This document shows, in pieces, positions 29,447 to 39,034 of a stretch of 64,000 bases of DNA. Source of the DNA: Paraburkholderia sp. BL10I2N1 (GTDB lineage: Bacteria > Pseudomonadota > Gammaproteobacteria > Burkholderiales > Burkholderiaceae); NCBI RefSeq assembly GCF_004361815.1, contig NZ_SNWA01000001.1, forward strand, positions 3,534,001 through 3,598,000, written 5' to 3'. Position 1 is the first letter of the stretch. Each line of letters begins with the position of its first letter. The notes under the pieces are model-generated. The model had not been told where the DNA came from, ran no database searches, and saw nothing but the letters and a program-made list of their open reading frames with translations. The position numbers and the translations under genes are program-made.

Positions 29447-30292
29447 ATGACTGACACCCATATCACCACGCCCACGCGCTTCGCGGATGTCGACGGTACG
29501 CGATTCGCCTACCGCCGCTGGGGTAACACCGATTCCTCGCAGCCGCCTTTACTGCTTCTGCAGCACTTTCGCGGCGGCATGGACCATTGGGACCCGTTGA
29601 TGACCGACGGCCTTGCCGAAGGCCGCGAAGTCATTCTCTACAACGGTCGCGGCATTGCTTCGTCCGGCGGCCAGCCCCGCACCCGCATTGAGGACATGGC
29701 CGATGACGCGGCAGCCTTCGTTCGCACCCTGGGCTTGCCGCAGATCGATGTTCTGGGCTTCTCGCTGGGCGGTTTTCAGGCGCTGGATCTGACCTGGCGT
29801 CATCCCGAGTTGGTGCGCAAACTGATGCTGCTGGGCACCGGCCCACGTGGTGGCGACCCCGACATGGAGCCGCGCGTGCTGAGCACAGCGGTCAATCCCG
29901 TCCCCGTCTTCGAAGACTTTCTCTACCTGTTCTTCGGCCGGTCGGCGCATGCCGAGCAGGCCGCGAGGGAATTCTGGGAACGTCGCCATCGACGCGTCGA
30001 CCAGGACCCCCCGTCTTCCCCAGAGGTCGCGAAAGCACAGATCGAGGCCAACATGCTGTATCTGCCAAGGCTCTCGGAAGACGATCCATTCGCCTACCTG
30101 CGTGGCATCCAGCAGCCCACGTTCATCCTCAACGGCGTCAACGACGTGATGATTCCGACGGTCAACTCGTTCTACATGGCCCGCAACCTGCCGAACGCCC
30201 AGTTGTTCATCTACGCGGACTCGGGCCACGCTGCGCAGTTCCAGCACCCGCAGCGTTTTCTTTATCACGTGGCGCGGTTTCTGAGCGAGTGA
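29447..30292 (+). CDS. Alpha/beta hydrolase
   Basis: 281 residues. Nucleophile Ser106 in GFSLGG, Asp233 in NGVNDVMIP, His261 in DSGHAAQF. The block LLQHFRGGMDHWDP and YNGRGIASSGG define the same subfamily as the other hydrolases here. No signal peptide. It lies downstream of the SDR and 55 bases before the SCP2 gene; the same hydrolase-SCP2 order is preserved in the deletion remnant at 25795. The start at ATG 29447 has only a weak ribosome site (CAACAGGTAACCCG), and a longer frame upstream overlaps the SDR gene, which I reject because homology starts at MTDTH. Confidence 0.85.
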   Translation: MTDTHITTPTRFADVDGTRFAYRRWGNTDSSQPPLLLLQHFRGGMDHWDPLMTDGLAEGREVILYNGRGIASSGGQPRTRIEDMADDAAAFVRTLGLPQIDVLGFSLGGFQALDLTWRHPELVRKLMLLGTGPRGGDPDMEPRVLSTAVNPVPVFEDFLYLFFGRSAHAEQAAREFWERRHRRVDQDPPSSPEVAKAQIEANMLYLPRLSEDDPFAYLRGIQQPTFILNGVNDVMIPTVNSFYMARNLPNAQLFIYADSGHAAQFQHPQRFLYHVARFLSE

Positions 30293-30347
30293 CGACCACG
30301 CCACTCATCGCCCCGAAGTCACGATCCAGTATCCAAAGGCCCTCGCC

Positions 30348-30746
30348 ATGCTCAAGTTTAAGTTCCTGCTGTGGATGTTCACCCAGCTCCTGAAACGACA
30401 GATCAGGAACAACTCCGACTGCGCGAAGTACGTCGCGGGCAAGACCTTGGTGTTTCAGATCCGCACGGTGTCCGGCGTCGGTCGCTACTACGTCATTCGC
30501 GATGGCGTCATCCGATCTATTGGGGGACTGACGGCGAACCCCCAGTTCACGCTCACTTTCAGAGATGCCGTCAAAGGCTTCGCGATCCTGTCGGCCAAGG
30601 AAAGCCAGGCGGCCTTCCTCAGGGGCCTGGGCAACAAGGATCTGATCATTAGCGGCGACTTTCGCGAAGTGATGTGGTTTCAGGGCCTGACGGCATTCCT
30701 GCAGCCTCCGAAAGTCGTTTCGCCTTACAACCGCACCGCGTTCTGA
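30348..30746 (+). CDS. SCP2-type sterol/lipid carrier protein
   Basis: 132 residues. After an amphipathic N-terminal helix (LKFKFLLWMFTQLLKRQI) come strand blocks YVAGKTLVFQIRTVSGVG and GRYYVIRDGVIRS, then ANPQFTLTFRDAVKGFAILS and the C-terminal EVMWFQGLTAFLQPP. The G-x-x-x-x-x-P-x-x-x-x-x-F pattern and sheet-helix order are those of SCP2 domains, which hold fatty acyl chains or sterols in a hydrophobic cleft. In this operon it may shuttle a water-insoluble intermediate between the hydrolase, GMC and OYE enzymes. The family call is by pattern. Confidence 0.65.
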   Translation: MLKFKFLLWMFTQLLKRQIRNNSDCAKYVAGKTLVFQIRTVSGVGRYYVIRDGVIRSIGGLTANPQFTLTFRDAVKGFAILSAKESQAAFLRGLGNKDLIISGDFREVMWFQGLTAFLQPPKVVSPYNRTAF

Positions 30747-30753
30747 GCTGCCC

Positions 30754-32004
30754 ATGAAACCAGATCTGCTGAACCAGCTGTTGCGCCTGCCCAATGGCAG
30801 TGTGCTGCGCAATCGGCTCGCCAAGGCGGCCATGAGCGAGACGCTGGGCACCTACGACAATCGTCCGACTCCGGACCTGGTGCAGTTGTACCGACGCTGG
30901 GCCGCCTCGGGGCTGGGACTGATCATGACGGGCAACGTGATGATCGACCGCCGCGCCCTGGGCGAGCCTGGCAATGTGGTGATCGAGGACGAAACTGACT
31001 TGCCTGCCCTTCGACAGTGGGCACAAGCGGCGACTGGGCGAGGGGCGGCCATCTGGGCACAGCTCAACCATCCGGGCAAGCAATCGACCAAGGGTTTAAA
31101 CGCCTTCAACCTCGCGCCGTCGGCCGTTCCCTTCCGCGAGGACATGGCCGCGTTCTTCGAAACCCCGCGCGAAGCCACCACGTCCGAGATCCACGACATC
31201 GTCGAGCGCTTCGGCCGCAGCGCGGCGATCTGCAGGAAGGCCGGGTTCAGTGGTGTGCAGATCCACGGGGCGCACGGCTACCTGATCAGCCAGTTCCTGT
31301 CTCCGCATCACAACCGTCGGGAAGACGAATGGGGCGGAACTCCCGAGAAGCGGCGCCACTTTGTACTGGCCGTCTATTTGGAGATCCGCCGGCAAGTCGG
31401 TCCGGAATTCCCGGTGGGGATCAAGCTCAACTCGGCCGACTTCCAGCGAGGCGGCTTCACCGAGGAAGAATCGATCGAAACGATTCGCGCGTTGACCGAC
31501 GCGGGCATTGACCTCATCGAGATCTCGGGCGGCACCTACGAGGCACCCGCGATGAGCGGTGCGATGCGAGAGTCGAAGAAGGTTTCCACCGTGGCCCGCG
31601 AAGCCTACTTTCTCGAATTTGCCGAGAAGGTGCGGGCCGCCGTAAAGGTGCCGCTGATGGTGACCGGCGGGTTCCGCTCGGCGGCCGGCATGAACGCAGC
31701 TCTGCGCTCTGGCGCGCTGGATGTGGTGGGCCTGGCGCGGCTGCTGGCGATCGATCCCGACGCACCAGCCGCCTTGCTGCACGGGCGCGATAGCCTGAGG
31801 CAGGTGCGCCCGATCAACACCGGCCTCAAGGCTGTCGATCGCATGGGAATCATGGAGGTGCTGTGGTACACGCGCCAGCTCAAGCGCATTGCAAGGGGTA
31901 GAGAGCCGCGTCCCGACGAGAGCGGACTGTCAGCGTTCGTGAGGTCTGCTTTCAATAGCGGCTGGGGCACCTTTCGCACGCGGCGCCTGCGGGCGCGGAA
32001 TTGA
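30754..32004 (+). CDS. Long OYE-type NADH:flavin oxidoreductase (copy B)
   Basis: 416 residues. It is a close paralogue of the enzyme at 23360: LRLPNGSVLRNRLAKAAMSE, ETLGTYDNRPTPDLV, LNHPGKQSTKG, His171 and His174 in QIHGAHGYL, HHNRREDEWGGTPEKR, and VTGGFRSAAGMNAALRSGA. It starts 7 bases after the SCP2 stop, so the hydrolase-SCP2-OYE genes form one operon. A TetR gene follows 45 bases later on the same strand. Confidence 0.85.
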   Translation: MKPDLLNQLLRLPNGSVLRNRLAKAAMSETLGTYDNRPTPDLVQLYRRWAASGLGLIMTGNVMIDRRALGEPGNVVIEDETDLPALRQWAQAATGRGAAIWAQLNHPGKQSTKGLNAFNLAPSAVPFREDMAAFFETPREATTSEIHDIVERFGRSAAICRKAGFSGVQIHGAHGYLISQFLSPHHNRREDEWGGTPEKRRHFVLAVYLEIRRQVGPEFPVGIKLNSADFQRGGFTEEESIETIRALTDAGIDLIEISGGTYEAPAMSGAMRESKKVSTVAREAYFLEFAEKVRAAVKVPLMVTGGFRSAAGMNAALRSGALDVVGLARLLAIDPDAPAALLHGRDSLRQVRPINTGLKAVDRMGIMEVLWYTRQLKRIARGREPRPDESGLSAFVRSAFNSGWGTFRTRRLRARN

Positions 32005-32049
32005 GTGCCGAGGGCTGGCGATCTGAGACTCGCCACTGGTGAACGTCAT

Positions 32050-32631
32050 ATGAAACGATCCACAACGCGATCCAAGGAAGTCACGCACGAGCGCATCGTC
32101 GAAGCTGGCGCACGCGCGATCCGCCGCTGTGGCTATGACGGCATTGGCATTGCGGACATCATGAAAGAGGCCGGCCTCACCCACGGCGGGTTCTACGCGC
32201 ATTTCGCCTCACGCGAGGCCATGCTGGCCGAGTTGGCAGACCGCGCAGGAGCCGAGGCCATCGCCACCTTTTTGCACTTCACGGCCGCCGTGCCCGCCGA
32301 ACAATCCCTGCAGGCGCTGCTGCGCGCCTATCTGTCCAGAGAGCACGTGAAAAACCCGGAGGTCGGTTGCCCGATCGCCGCCCTGGGAACGGAAATGCCG
32401 CGTCAGGCGCCGGCGGTTCGACGTGCAATTACCCGCCGCATCAAGGAAATGATCGACATGGTCTCGCGCCAATCGGCCGACTGGGACCAGCCCGGTGCGC
32501 ACGAGCGCGCCCTGGCGACCGCCGCCACGATGATTGGCGCGGTCGTGCTGGCGCGCGCGGTCGACGAAGAACCGCTGTCCAGATCGTTGCTGGAGGCGGC
32601 GCTGGAGCACCTCACCCCAGCGGCGGATTGA
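32050..32631 (+). CDS. TetR-family regulator
   Basis: 193 residues from MKRSTTRSKEVTHERIV. HTH: CGYDGIGIADIMKEAGLTHG then GFYAHFASRE near residues 22-50. C-terminal block GCPIAALGTEMPRQAP matches the TetR at 26678. Position at the end of the hydrolase-SCP2-OYE operon and before the reductase at 32708, all on one strand, suggests autoregulation of this operon. Confidence 0.85.
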   Translation: MKRSTTRSKEVTHERIVEAGARAIRRCGYDGIGIADIMKEAGLTHGGFYAHFASREAMLAELADRAGAEAIATFLHFTAAVPAEQSLQALLRAYLSREHVKNPEVGCPIAALGTEMPRQAPAVRRAITRRIKEMIDMVSRQSADWDQPGAHERALATAATMIGAVVLARAVDEEPLSRSLLEAALEHLTPAAD

Positions 32632-32707
32632 GTTTCCATCGGCTTTTTTTTATCCCTCAGCATGATGCTCGACATATGAAACCCGTGCCCCCAAAGGAGA
32701 AGTGATC

Positions 32708-33694
32708 ATGACATTCAAGGCGCTGCTGGCCACCAGAACCGGCGATGCGATTGCCACCGCCCTGGTCGATTTCGACGAAGCCGACCTGATGCCGGGCGAC
32801 GTCACCGTCGCGATCGACTATTCGACGGTGAACTACAAGGACGCGATGGCTGTCAGCGGCCGCGCGTCGGTGATCCACCAGTTCCCGCTGATTCCGGGCA
32901 TCGACTTTTCGGGCGTCGTGGAGGCTACGTCGCACGCAGGGTTCGCGGTGGGCGACCGCGTTGTCGCCAACGGCTGGGGCCTGAGTCAAACCCACCATGG
33001 CGGTTTCGCGCAGAAGGCACGCGTCAGGGGTGACTGGCTGGTCAAGCTGCCTGACGTGTTTTCGACGCGCGATGCCATGGCCATCGGCACGGCGGGGTAC
33101 ACCGCGATGTTGTCCGTGCTCGGGCTGGAGCATGCGGGAGTGACGCCGGACAAAGGCGATGTGCTCGTGACTGGGGCCGGCGGCGGGGCCGGGTCCATCG
33201 CCATCGCCTTGCTATCCACGCTGGGGTATCGGGTGGTGGCCTCGACCGGGCGGCTGGAGGAGACGGGCTACCTGCACGAGCTGGGTGCGGCCGAGGTTAT
33301 CGACCGTCGCATGTTGTCCGAGCCGGGTGCACCAATCGCCAAGGAACGGTGGGCCGGAGCGATCGACTCGGTGGGCAGCCACACACTGGCCAATGTGCTG
33401 GCGCAGACCTGCTACCGCGGCGCGGTGGCGGCCTTCGGGCTCGCGCAGGGCGCGGACCTGCCCGGCTCGGTGTTGCCCTTCATCCTGCGCAACGTGACCC
33501 TGGCCGGCATCGACTCGGTCAACGCGCCGCAAGACGTGCGGCAGCAAGCGTGGGCACGTCTGGCCACCGACCTGGACCCCGGAAAGCTCGCACGCGCTAC
33601 CCAGGTGGTCGGCCTGGCCGAAGTGTCTGGCCTTGCAGATGCGGTACTCCAGGGCCAGGTGCGTGGCCGCACCGTCGTAGACGTCAACGCGTGA
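32708..33694 (+). CDS. acuI: Acrylyl-CoA reductase-like medium-chain reductase (AcuI/YhdH family)
   Basis: About 328 residues; the ATG is preceded by AAAGGAGAAG. The MDR fold is visible as FKALLATRTGDAIATA, VNYKDAMAVSGRA, PGIDFSGVVE, the NADPH motif GAGGGAGSIAIALLS and RRMLSEPG-like AcuI traits. AcuI reduces acrylyl-CoA to propionyl-CoA; relatives reduce other 2-enoyl substrates. The PrpE-like ligase at 9009 would fit a propionyl-CoA theme. An N-terminal remnant of a second copy lies at 8732. The symbol is by family only. Confidence 0.75.
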   Translation: MTFKALLATRTGDAIATALVDFDEADLMPGDVTVAIDYSTVNYKDAMAVSGRASVIHQFPLIPGIDFSGVVEATSHAGFAVGDRVVANGWGLSQTHHGGFAQKARVRGDWLVKLPDVFSTRDAMAIGTAGYTAMLSVLGLEHAGVTPDKGDVLVTGAGGGAGSIAIALLSTLGYRVVASTGRLEETGYLHELGAAEVIDRRMLSEPGAPIAKERWAGAIDSVGSHTLANVLAQTCYRGAVAAFGLAQGADLPGSVLPFILRNVTLAGIDSVNAPQDVRQQAWARLATDLDPGKLARATQVVGLAEVSGLADAVLQGQVRGRTVVDVNA

Positions 33695-33714
33695 AGGCCG
33701 AACCCAAGGAATCG

Positions 33715-34577
33715 ATGATGATCAGTTTCAACCCGGATAGCCAATCGGCAACGTCCTATGCCCACGCACAGAACAACCAGGTCAGGGCGGGCGGAACCAC
33801 CTTCGCTTACCGCGAACTAGGCCCGCACGGCGGCATCCCGCTAATCCTGCTCAACCACTGGGGCGCAGTGCTGGACAACTTCGACCCGCGCATCGTCGAT
33901 GGCCTGGCCCGCAAGCATCGCGTTATTGCGATCGACTACCGGGGAATCGGTTCGTCCGGCGGCATTGCGCCCGTGACCGTGGACGAGATGGCGCGCGACA
34001 CCATCGCGTTGATCCGCGCGATGGGTTTCGATCAGGTCGATCTGCTCGGCTTTTCGCTCGGCGGCTTCGTGGCGCAGGACGTGGCGCTAAAGGCGCCGGA
34101 CCTGGTGCGTAGGTTCATCCTCACAGGCACGGGTCCCGCGGGCGGTCAGGGCATCGATCGCGTCGGTGCCATGTCCTGGCCACTGATGCTCAAGGGCCTG
34201 CTGACGCTGCGCGATCCCAAGACCTATCTGTTCTTCACCTCCACGGCCAACGGCCGGCAGCAAGCGCATTCCTGAAAAGACTGAAGGAACGCAAGGCGGA
34301 TCTCGACAAGGGGCCGACGCCCCGCGCCTTGCTTCGCCAGCTCAAGGCGATCAAAGCCTGGGGCCAGCAGGCGCCGCAGGACCTCACCCACCTGCACATG
34401 CCTGTCCTGATCGCCAACGGAGACAACGACATCATGGTGCCCACCGCCTTGAGCCACGACATGGCCCGCCGTATTCCCAACGCGCAGCTCATCATTTACC
34501 AGGACGCCGGGCACGGAGGCATCTTCCAGCATCACACCAACTTCGTGCCCAAAGCACTGGAGTTTCTGGCGCAATGA
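33715..34577 (+). pseudogene. Alpha/beta hydrolase with a one-base frameshift
   Basis: The first 184 codons (FNPDSQSATSYAHAQNNQVR, LLNHWGAVLDNFDP, GFSLGG nucleophile, GTGPAGGQGIDR) end at a TGA after FFTSTANGRQQAHS. The next frame continues AFLKRLKERKADLDKG, IANGDNDIMVP (Asp) and QDAGHGG (His) to LEFLAQ. One base lost near 34265 splits the catalytic triad, so as read the protein is inactive. It closely resembles the secreted hydrolase at 24683 but has no signal peptide. The start is ATG 33715 or 33718, the second better spaced from AAGGA. Confidence 0.75.
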
Positions 34578-34702
34578 ATCCTTCGCGGTCAGCGACAAGC
34601 GAAGTCCTATGAAGCTAAGCAGAAGCTGCGCACAACGTGAATTTCGAACAGGTCTCGTCGAAGACAGGCCTTGCCGTACTTCACCCCAATTTGGAGAAAC
34701 AG

Positions 34703-35686
34703 ATGAAAGCAGTCCGGTTTCATAAGACAGGCGGACCCGAAACGCTGGTTTATGAGGAGGTGCCCGATCCGACACTCGCCGACGATGAGGTTCTCATCCG
34801 CGTCGAAGCGGCTGGAGTGAACTTTGCCGACGTCATGCGTCGTCGCGGCGACGACTATCCTGAGCCATCCCCTACACCCTTCACGCTGGGTGCTGAAGTA
34901 GCCGGCACGGTCGCCGCCCTCGGGAAGGCCGTGACTTCGCTCGCTGTCGGCACGCCGGTGCTGGCCGCGCCAGGAACAGGCGGTTATGCACAGTACGTCC
35001 GCGTGCCCGCTGCCATCGTGATCCCGCTGCCGGCGGGGCTCGACTTGCTACGCGCTTCGGCGCTGGTTGCCCATGGCCTGACCGCCGCTCTGGTCCTGCG
35101 CAAGGCCGCTCGACTGGCGCCGGGCGAAACCGTGTTGGTGGAGGCTGCGGCAGGCGGAGTGGGGTCGCTCGCCGTACAACTGGCCAGGCTGTATGGCGCC
35201 GGCAAGGTCATCGCGGCCGCCAGCAGCCCCGCAAAGCGGGCTCTGGCCGAGCGCCTGGGGGCTGATGCGTCGGTGGACTACACCGCCCCCGACTGGGCCG
35301 AGCAAGTGCGCGCGCTGACCGACGGCAAGGGTGTGGACGTGATCCTGGAGACGGCCGGTGGCGACAACGTCGCCGAGGCGTTCAAAGCATTGGCCCCGTT
35401 CGGGCGCCTGATCTTCATCGGCCAGTCCAGCGGCAAGACCAGCCTGATCGACCCGTGGAAGCTGACCGTCCCCAACCATACCGTTACCAGCTTTTACGTC
35501 GGCGCCTACCTTGCCTTCCCCGATCTGGTCCGGGCGACGCTGACCGAACTCATCGGGCTGGTCTTGTCCGGCAAAGTAACGCTGCAAACAGAAACGGTGT
35601 TGCCGCTCGCGCAGGCCGCCGAAGCACATCGCCTCCTGGAAGGGCGCAGCACGACCGGTAAGGTCGTGCTGCAGCCTTGGGCGTGA
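34703..35686 (+). CDS. Quinone oxidoreductase-like medium-chain reductase
   Basis: 327 residues starting MKAVRFHKTGGPETLVYEEV with TTGGAGAAAC upstream. MDR markers: AAGVNFADVMRRRGDDY, GAEVAGTV, NADPH motif AAAGGVGSLAVQLAR and VDVILETAGG. No zinc-binding cysteines, as in QOR-type enzymes (NADPH:quinone reductase, Qor). It lies in a row of same-strand genes; it may reduce quinone-like or enone intermediates. Upstream in-frame start at 34637 is rejected for lack of a ribosome site. Confidence 0.8.
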   Translation: MKAVRFHKTGGPETLVYEEVPDPTLADDEVLIRVEAAGVNFADVMRRRGDDYPEPSPTPFTLGAEVAGTVAALGKAVTSLAVGTPVLAAPGTGGYAQYVRVPAAIVIPLPAGLDLLRASALVAHGLTAALVLRKAARLAPGETVLVEAAAGGVGSLAVQLARLYGAGKVIAAASSPAKRALAERLGADASVDYTAPDWAEQVRALTDGKGVDVILETAGGDNVAEAFKALAPFGRLIFIGQSSGKTSLIDPWKLTVPNHTVTSFYVGAYLAFPDLVRATLTELIGLVLSGKVTLQTETVLPLAQAAEAHRLLEGRSTTGKVVLQPWA

Positions 35687-35742
35687 GCTGGATTTCGTCC
35701 GAACTCTGCCACATCATTTACCAACATTGGATTTAGAACGAC

Positions 35743-36744
35743 ATGAAAGCACTCACCTTCAAACGCTATGGCAAGTCACCCGAGATCGGGTTCGCCGAAG
35801 TACCTCGTCCTACCCTAAAGCCTGATGAACTGTTGGTCCAGGTCCACGCGGCGGGGTTGAACCCAATCGACAACATGATTCCGGCGGGAACGTTCAAACC
35901 CGTCCTCAAGTTCGAGTTGCCAGCCACGCTGGGCAGCGATATTGCTGGTATGGTGACTGAGGTCGGCAGCCGCGTGACGCGTTTCAAGCCGGGCGATGCA
36001 GTCTTTGCCAGCCTCTTCGATCTCGGTAGGGGCTCGATCGCCGAATTCGCGGCGGTGCCGGAGAGCGTTGCCGCGTCGAAGCCGGTCAATCTGGACTTTG
36101 TGCAGGCTGCCGCCGTTCCGATGGTCGGGCTCACCTCCTGGCAGGCGTTGAAGGAGCGCGCCAATCTTCGGGCTGGCCAGAAGGTGTTCGTCCCCGCAGG
36201 GTCTGGCGGTATTGGCACGTTTGCGATCCAGCTGGCAAAGTACTTCGGCGCCAGAGTGGGAACGACCACCAGTACCGGCAATGTTCAACTGGTAACCAGT
36301 CTGGGCGCAGACGAGGTCGTCGACTATAAGAAGCAGGAATTCGAAAAAGTGCTGCACGGCTACGACGTTGTGCTTGGCACTATCAGAGGTGATGCGATTG
36401 AAAAATCGATGGGCATCCTCAAACCGGGGAGCAAGATTGTGTCGCTTATCGGGCCGCTGGACGCAGCGTTCGCCCGCGCTCGCAGGCTGAACTTTATTCT
36501 GAGGTTTGTATTCGGGCTAATGAGCCGCAAGATCATGCGGCTTGCAAAAAAGCGGGAGGTGACGTATTCATTTCTCTTCGTGCGCCCCGATGGGACCCAG
36601 CTCGCCGAAATTGGCGAACTGATTAAGTCAGAACGCATCCGTCCAGTCATTGACAAGGTGTTTCCGTTTGAGCAAGCGAAGGAAGCGCTTGAATACTTGG
36701 CCCAGGGACGCGCCAAGGGCAAGGTCGTCGTCAAGGTCAAGTGA
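35743..36744 (+). CDS. Zinc-independent medium-chain NADP-dependent reductase
   Basis: 333 residues. MKALTFKRYGKSPEIGFAEV, AAGLNPIDNMIPAG, TLGSDIAGMVTEVGSRV, NADPH motif PAGSGGIGTFAIQLAKYFGA, and a C-terminal basic helix (FVFGLMSRKIMRLAKKREV) typical of the reticulon-4-interacting/QorA-like branch that acts on enones. It is the third consecutive MDR-type or hydrolase gene here, 56 bases after the previous one. It ends the catabolic supercluster. Confidence 0.8.
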   Translation: MKALTFKRYGKSPEIGFAEVPRPTLKPDELLVQVHAAGLNPIDNMIPAGTFKPVLKFELPATLGSDIAGMVTEVGSRVTRFKPGDAVFASLFDLGRGSIAEFAAVPESVAASKPVNLDFVQAAAVPMVGLTSWQALKERANLRAGQKVFVPAGSGGIGTFAIQLAKYFGARVGTTTSTGNVQLVTSLGADEVVDYKKQEFEKVLHGYDVVLGTIRGDAIEKSMGILKPGSKIVSLIGPLDAAFARARRLNFILRFVFGLMSRKIMRLAKKREVTYSFLFVRPDGTQLAEIGELIKSERIRPVIDKVFPFEQAKEALEYLAQGRAKGKVVVKVK

Positions 36745-36762
36745 CGCGCCAAACGGTTGGCT

Positions 36763-37081
36763 GTGGATGAACGTGCCCTCGACCATGTGACGTTCGAGGA
36801 GGTCGGCTTCGATCTCGATCAGGCGCTCTCGCACGTCAATTCGCTATTCCGGCGCGCAGACACGGAACTGGTTCGGCAGGTCCATACATGATGTCTAGAG
36901 GGTGCCCAACGGTCGTTCAATGCCGCGAATGCGACGCTACAGCATGACGCGCCGATGCAGTCGGACATACGACAATCGTTGACGCGAATTGCGTCGGACG
37001 CTTGCCGCGTTGAGGGCACTCTCTGATTACGTGGAACAGCACCCCGAATCACTCGTGTGGAGAAAATCAGCGGATCATTGA
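36763..37081 (+). pseudogene. PqiB/MCE-type protein C-terminal remnant
   Basis: Plus-strand fragments read ALDHVTFEEVGFDLDQALSH and VNSLFRRADTELVRQV, then FNAANATLQHDAPMQSDIRQ, and after a shift LAALRALSDYVEQHPESLVW. This is the order at the C-terminus of paraquat-inducible PqiB-like proteins (a kLD.ipFd..g.dL..tL..l, then LR.LadYLE.HPEALL). At least two lesions (TGA near 36890, frameshift near 37010). It is a scar of a transport gene unrelated to the neighbours. Confidence 0.5.
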
Positions 37082-37133
37082 GTATTCGATTTTTTTTTTG
37101 TCGGAGATTGACCTCTCCTTTCAGCGTGGCACG

Positions 37134-37910
37134 TCACGCCTGGCGACCGGCCATCACACCGCCGTCGACCGGCAACACCGCGCCCGTAATCCAGGAGGCG
37201 CTCGGCGATGCCAGAAAAAGGATCGCCTCGGCGATATCGGCCGGTTGGCCGTTGCGCCCGAGAGGATGGAACGCATTGAATGACGGCAGCGTCTGCTTGA
37301 CCTGATTGTCCGTCATGAACGTGTTGTAGATCGGCGTCTCAACAACGCCTGGAGCAACCGTGTTGATGCGGATATTCGCGGGCGCAAGCTCAATGGCCAG
37401 GTTGCGCGTGAGAGCATGCACTCCAGCATTCGCTGCCGAGTAGGCCGAAGACGGCGTCGCACCGATGGCCTGCAGGGCCCAGAGCGAGCCTGTCTGAACG
37501 ATGGCGCCGCCGCCGCGTCGCTTCATCGCGCGCGCCGCGGCCTGTGCCATGAAGAACTTGCCTTTGAGGATGGTGTCGAGGAACCAGTCGTAATCGGACT
37601 CGCTCAGCTCCAAGAATTCCTTGGGTCGGAATACGCCCGCGTTGTTGATCAGGATGTCGACACCGCCAAACGCGTCGATCGCGACATTCACAAGCGCAGC
37701 GCCCGTGGCTGGTAAAGCGATATCCCCTGCGTACGTGCGAACTTTGATTCCTGCGGGGTCGATTTCGGCAGCGGCTTGTTTGAGCTTAGCCTGATCGCGG
37801 CCACCGATAACCACGCTAGCGCCGGCGCGCACCAGACGGATGGCCACCTCCTTGCCGATACCGGAACCGCCACCGGTGATGATGGCGACTTTAGACGAGA
37901 AACTATTCAT
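37134..37910 (-). CDS. SDR-family protein with altered catalytic motif (YxxxN)
   Basis: About 258 residues from [28 protein letters not shown] at 12-19, NNAG at 89-92, Ser142 in TGSLWA, and Tyr157 followed by SAAN: position 161 is Asn, where nearly all SDRs have the catalytic Lys (YSASK). The C-terminal end [15 protein letters not shown] is normal. The loss of Lys would impair proton transfer, so this may be a non-catalytic or differently acting member, or one reader must check the base calls (AAC). It diverges from the LysR gene at 38054 with 143 bases between, so LysR probably regulates it. Confidence 0.75.
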   Translation of the reverse strand: MNSFSSKVAIITGGGSGIGKEVAIRLVRAGASVVIGGRDQAKLKQAAAEIDPAGIKVRTYAGDIALPATGAALVNVAIDAFGGVDILINNAGVFRPKEFLELSESDYDWFLDTILKGKFFMAQAAARAMKRRGGGAIVQTGSLWALQAIGATPSSAYSAANAGVHALTRNLAIELAPANIRINTVAPGVVETPIYNTFMTDNQVKQTLPSFNAFHPLGRNGQPADIAEAILFLASPSASWITGAVLPVDGGVMAGRQA

Positions 37911-38053
37911 TGTGGAAGTCCTTTGTGAACCGAACGCGGATTGAAACTTTCGAGTTGATTCGAAAGCTTTGCGTGGTGACCACATTATTGGATGACACGT
38001 ATGGATTCACAAATGAGATATTCTGCCAGTCACTGAAAGAAATTCTTTACGTG

Positions 38054-38980
38054 ATGACTGCTCCAATCTTCCTGAATGCGTTACGCGCGTTTGAAGCAAG
38101 CGCGCGCCACCAGAGTTTCTCTGCAGCGGCGACCGAGCTGAACGTCACGCCAGCGGCGGTGGGGCAGCTCGTCCGCAGCCTGGAAGAGTGGCTTGGCATG
38201 TCGCTATTCCATCGAGGCAGTGGTGGGCGGGCGCGTCTGGTGCCCACGGAGGCGGCGGTAAGGGCGCTGCCCGACATTCGCGACGGGTTCGATCGGTTGA
38301 ACGTCGGATTCGCAAGACTTAGAGAGCGGTCAACGGTCGGGGTGCTGACAGTGACGGTCAGTCCCGCGTTCGCGGCCAAGTGGCTTCTGCCCCGCATCGA
38401 CCGCTTTCAGACCGCATGGCCCGAAACTGACATTCGCCTTGACACAAATCTCAAGCTGGTGAACTTCGCGACACAAGGCATCGATATCGGCGTGCGCTAT
38501 GGAGCCGGACACTGGCCGGATCTGGAGGCAGAAAAGCTGATGGACGAGGAAGTCTTCCCCGTCTGCTCGCCCGTGTTTCTTGAGCGTCATCCGGGAATCC
38601 GCAACCCCGCCGATCTGGACGGACTCACGCTGATCGATGATCTATCTGTCGACCGGCAAATAGGGTTCGTTACCTGGGACGCGTGGCTCGACAAAGTGGG
38701 CATTAAGTTGACTGCGGCCCGATCGAATTTGAAGATCAATAGTTCCTCTGCCGTCCTTCAAGCCTCGATCGATGGCCATGGGGTAGCGCTGGCGCGTAGC
38801 GCTCTTGCACGCGACGATGTGGCCTCAGGGCGATTGGTGCGGCTTTTTCCAGATATCGAGCGGCCGTCGGAACTTGCCTATTACATCGTCTATAGGAAGG
38901 AGTGCGCTAACCTGCCAAGACTCGTTGCGTTTCGCGAGTGGCTTCGCGAAGAGGCGTCCAGCGACAGAAATGCGACCTAA
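38054..38980 (+). CDS. LysR-family transcriptional regulator (GcvA-like)
   Basis: 308 residues from MTAPIFLNALRAFEASARHQ. HTH: SFSAAATELNVTPAAVGQLV near residues 21-40; effector domain from about residue 95 with TVTVSPAFAAKWLLPRIDRF and ERHPGIRNPADL, typical of GcvA-type LysR proteins. It is divergent from the SDR at 37134, its likely target. The stop codon coincides with the left end of an IS630 element: the original CTAG stop was the insertion target and the protein is unchanged. Confidence 0.85.
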   Translation: MTAPIFLNALRAFEASARHQSFSAAATELNVTPAAVGQLVRSLEEWLGMSLFHRGSGGRARLVPTEAAVRALPDIRDGFDRLNVGFARLRERSTVGVLTVTVSPAFAAKWLLPRIDRFQTAWPETDIRLDTNLKLVNFATQGIDIGVRYGAGHWPDLEAEKLMDEEVFPVCSPVFLERHPGIRNPADLDGLTLIDDLSVDRQIGFVTWDAWLDKVGIKLTAARSNLKINSSSAVLQASIDGHGVALARSALARDDVASGRLVRLFPDIERPSELAYYIVYRKECANLPRLVAFREWLREEASSDRNAT

Positions 38981-39034
38981 TACAACATCCCGTAAATAGG
39001 TTGAATAATTAACTGCCTCGGATATCATGTCTGG

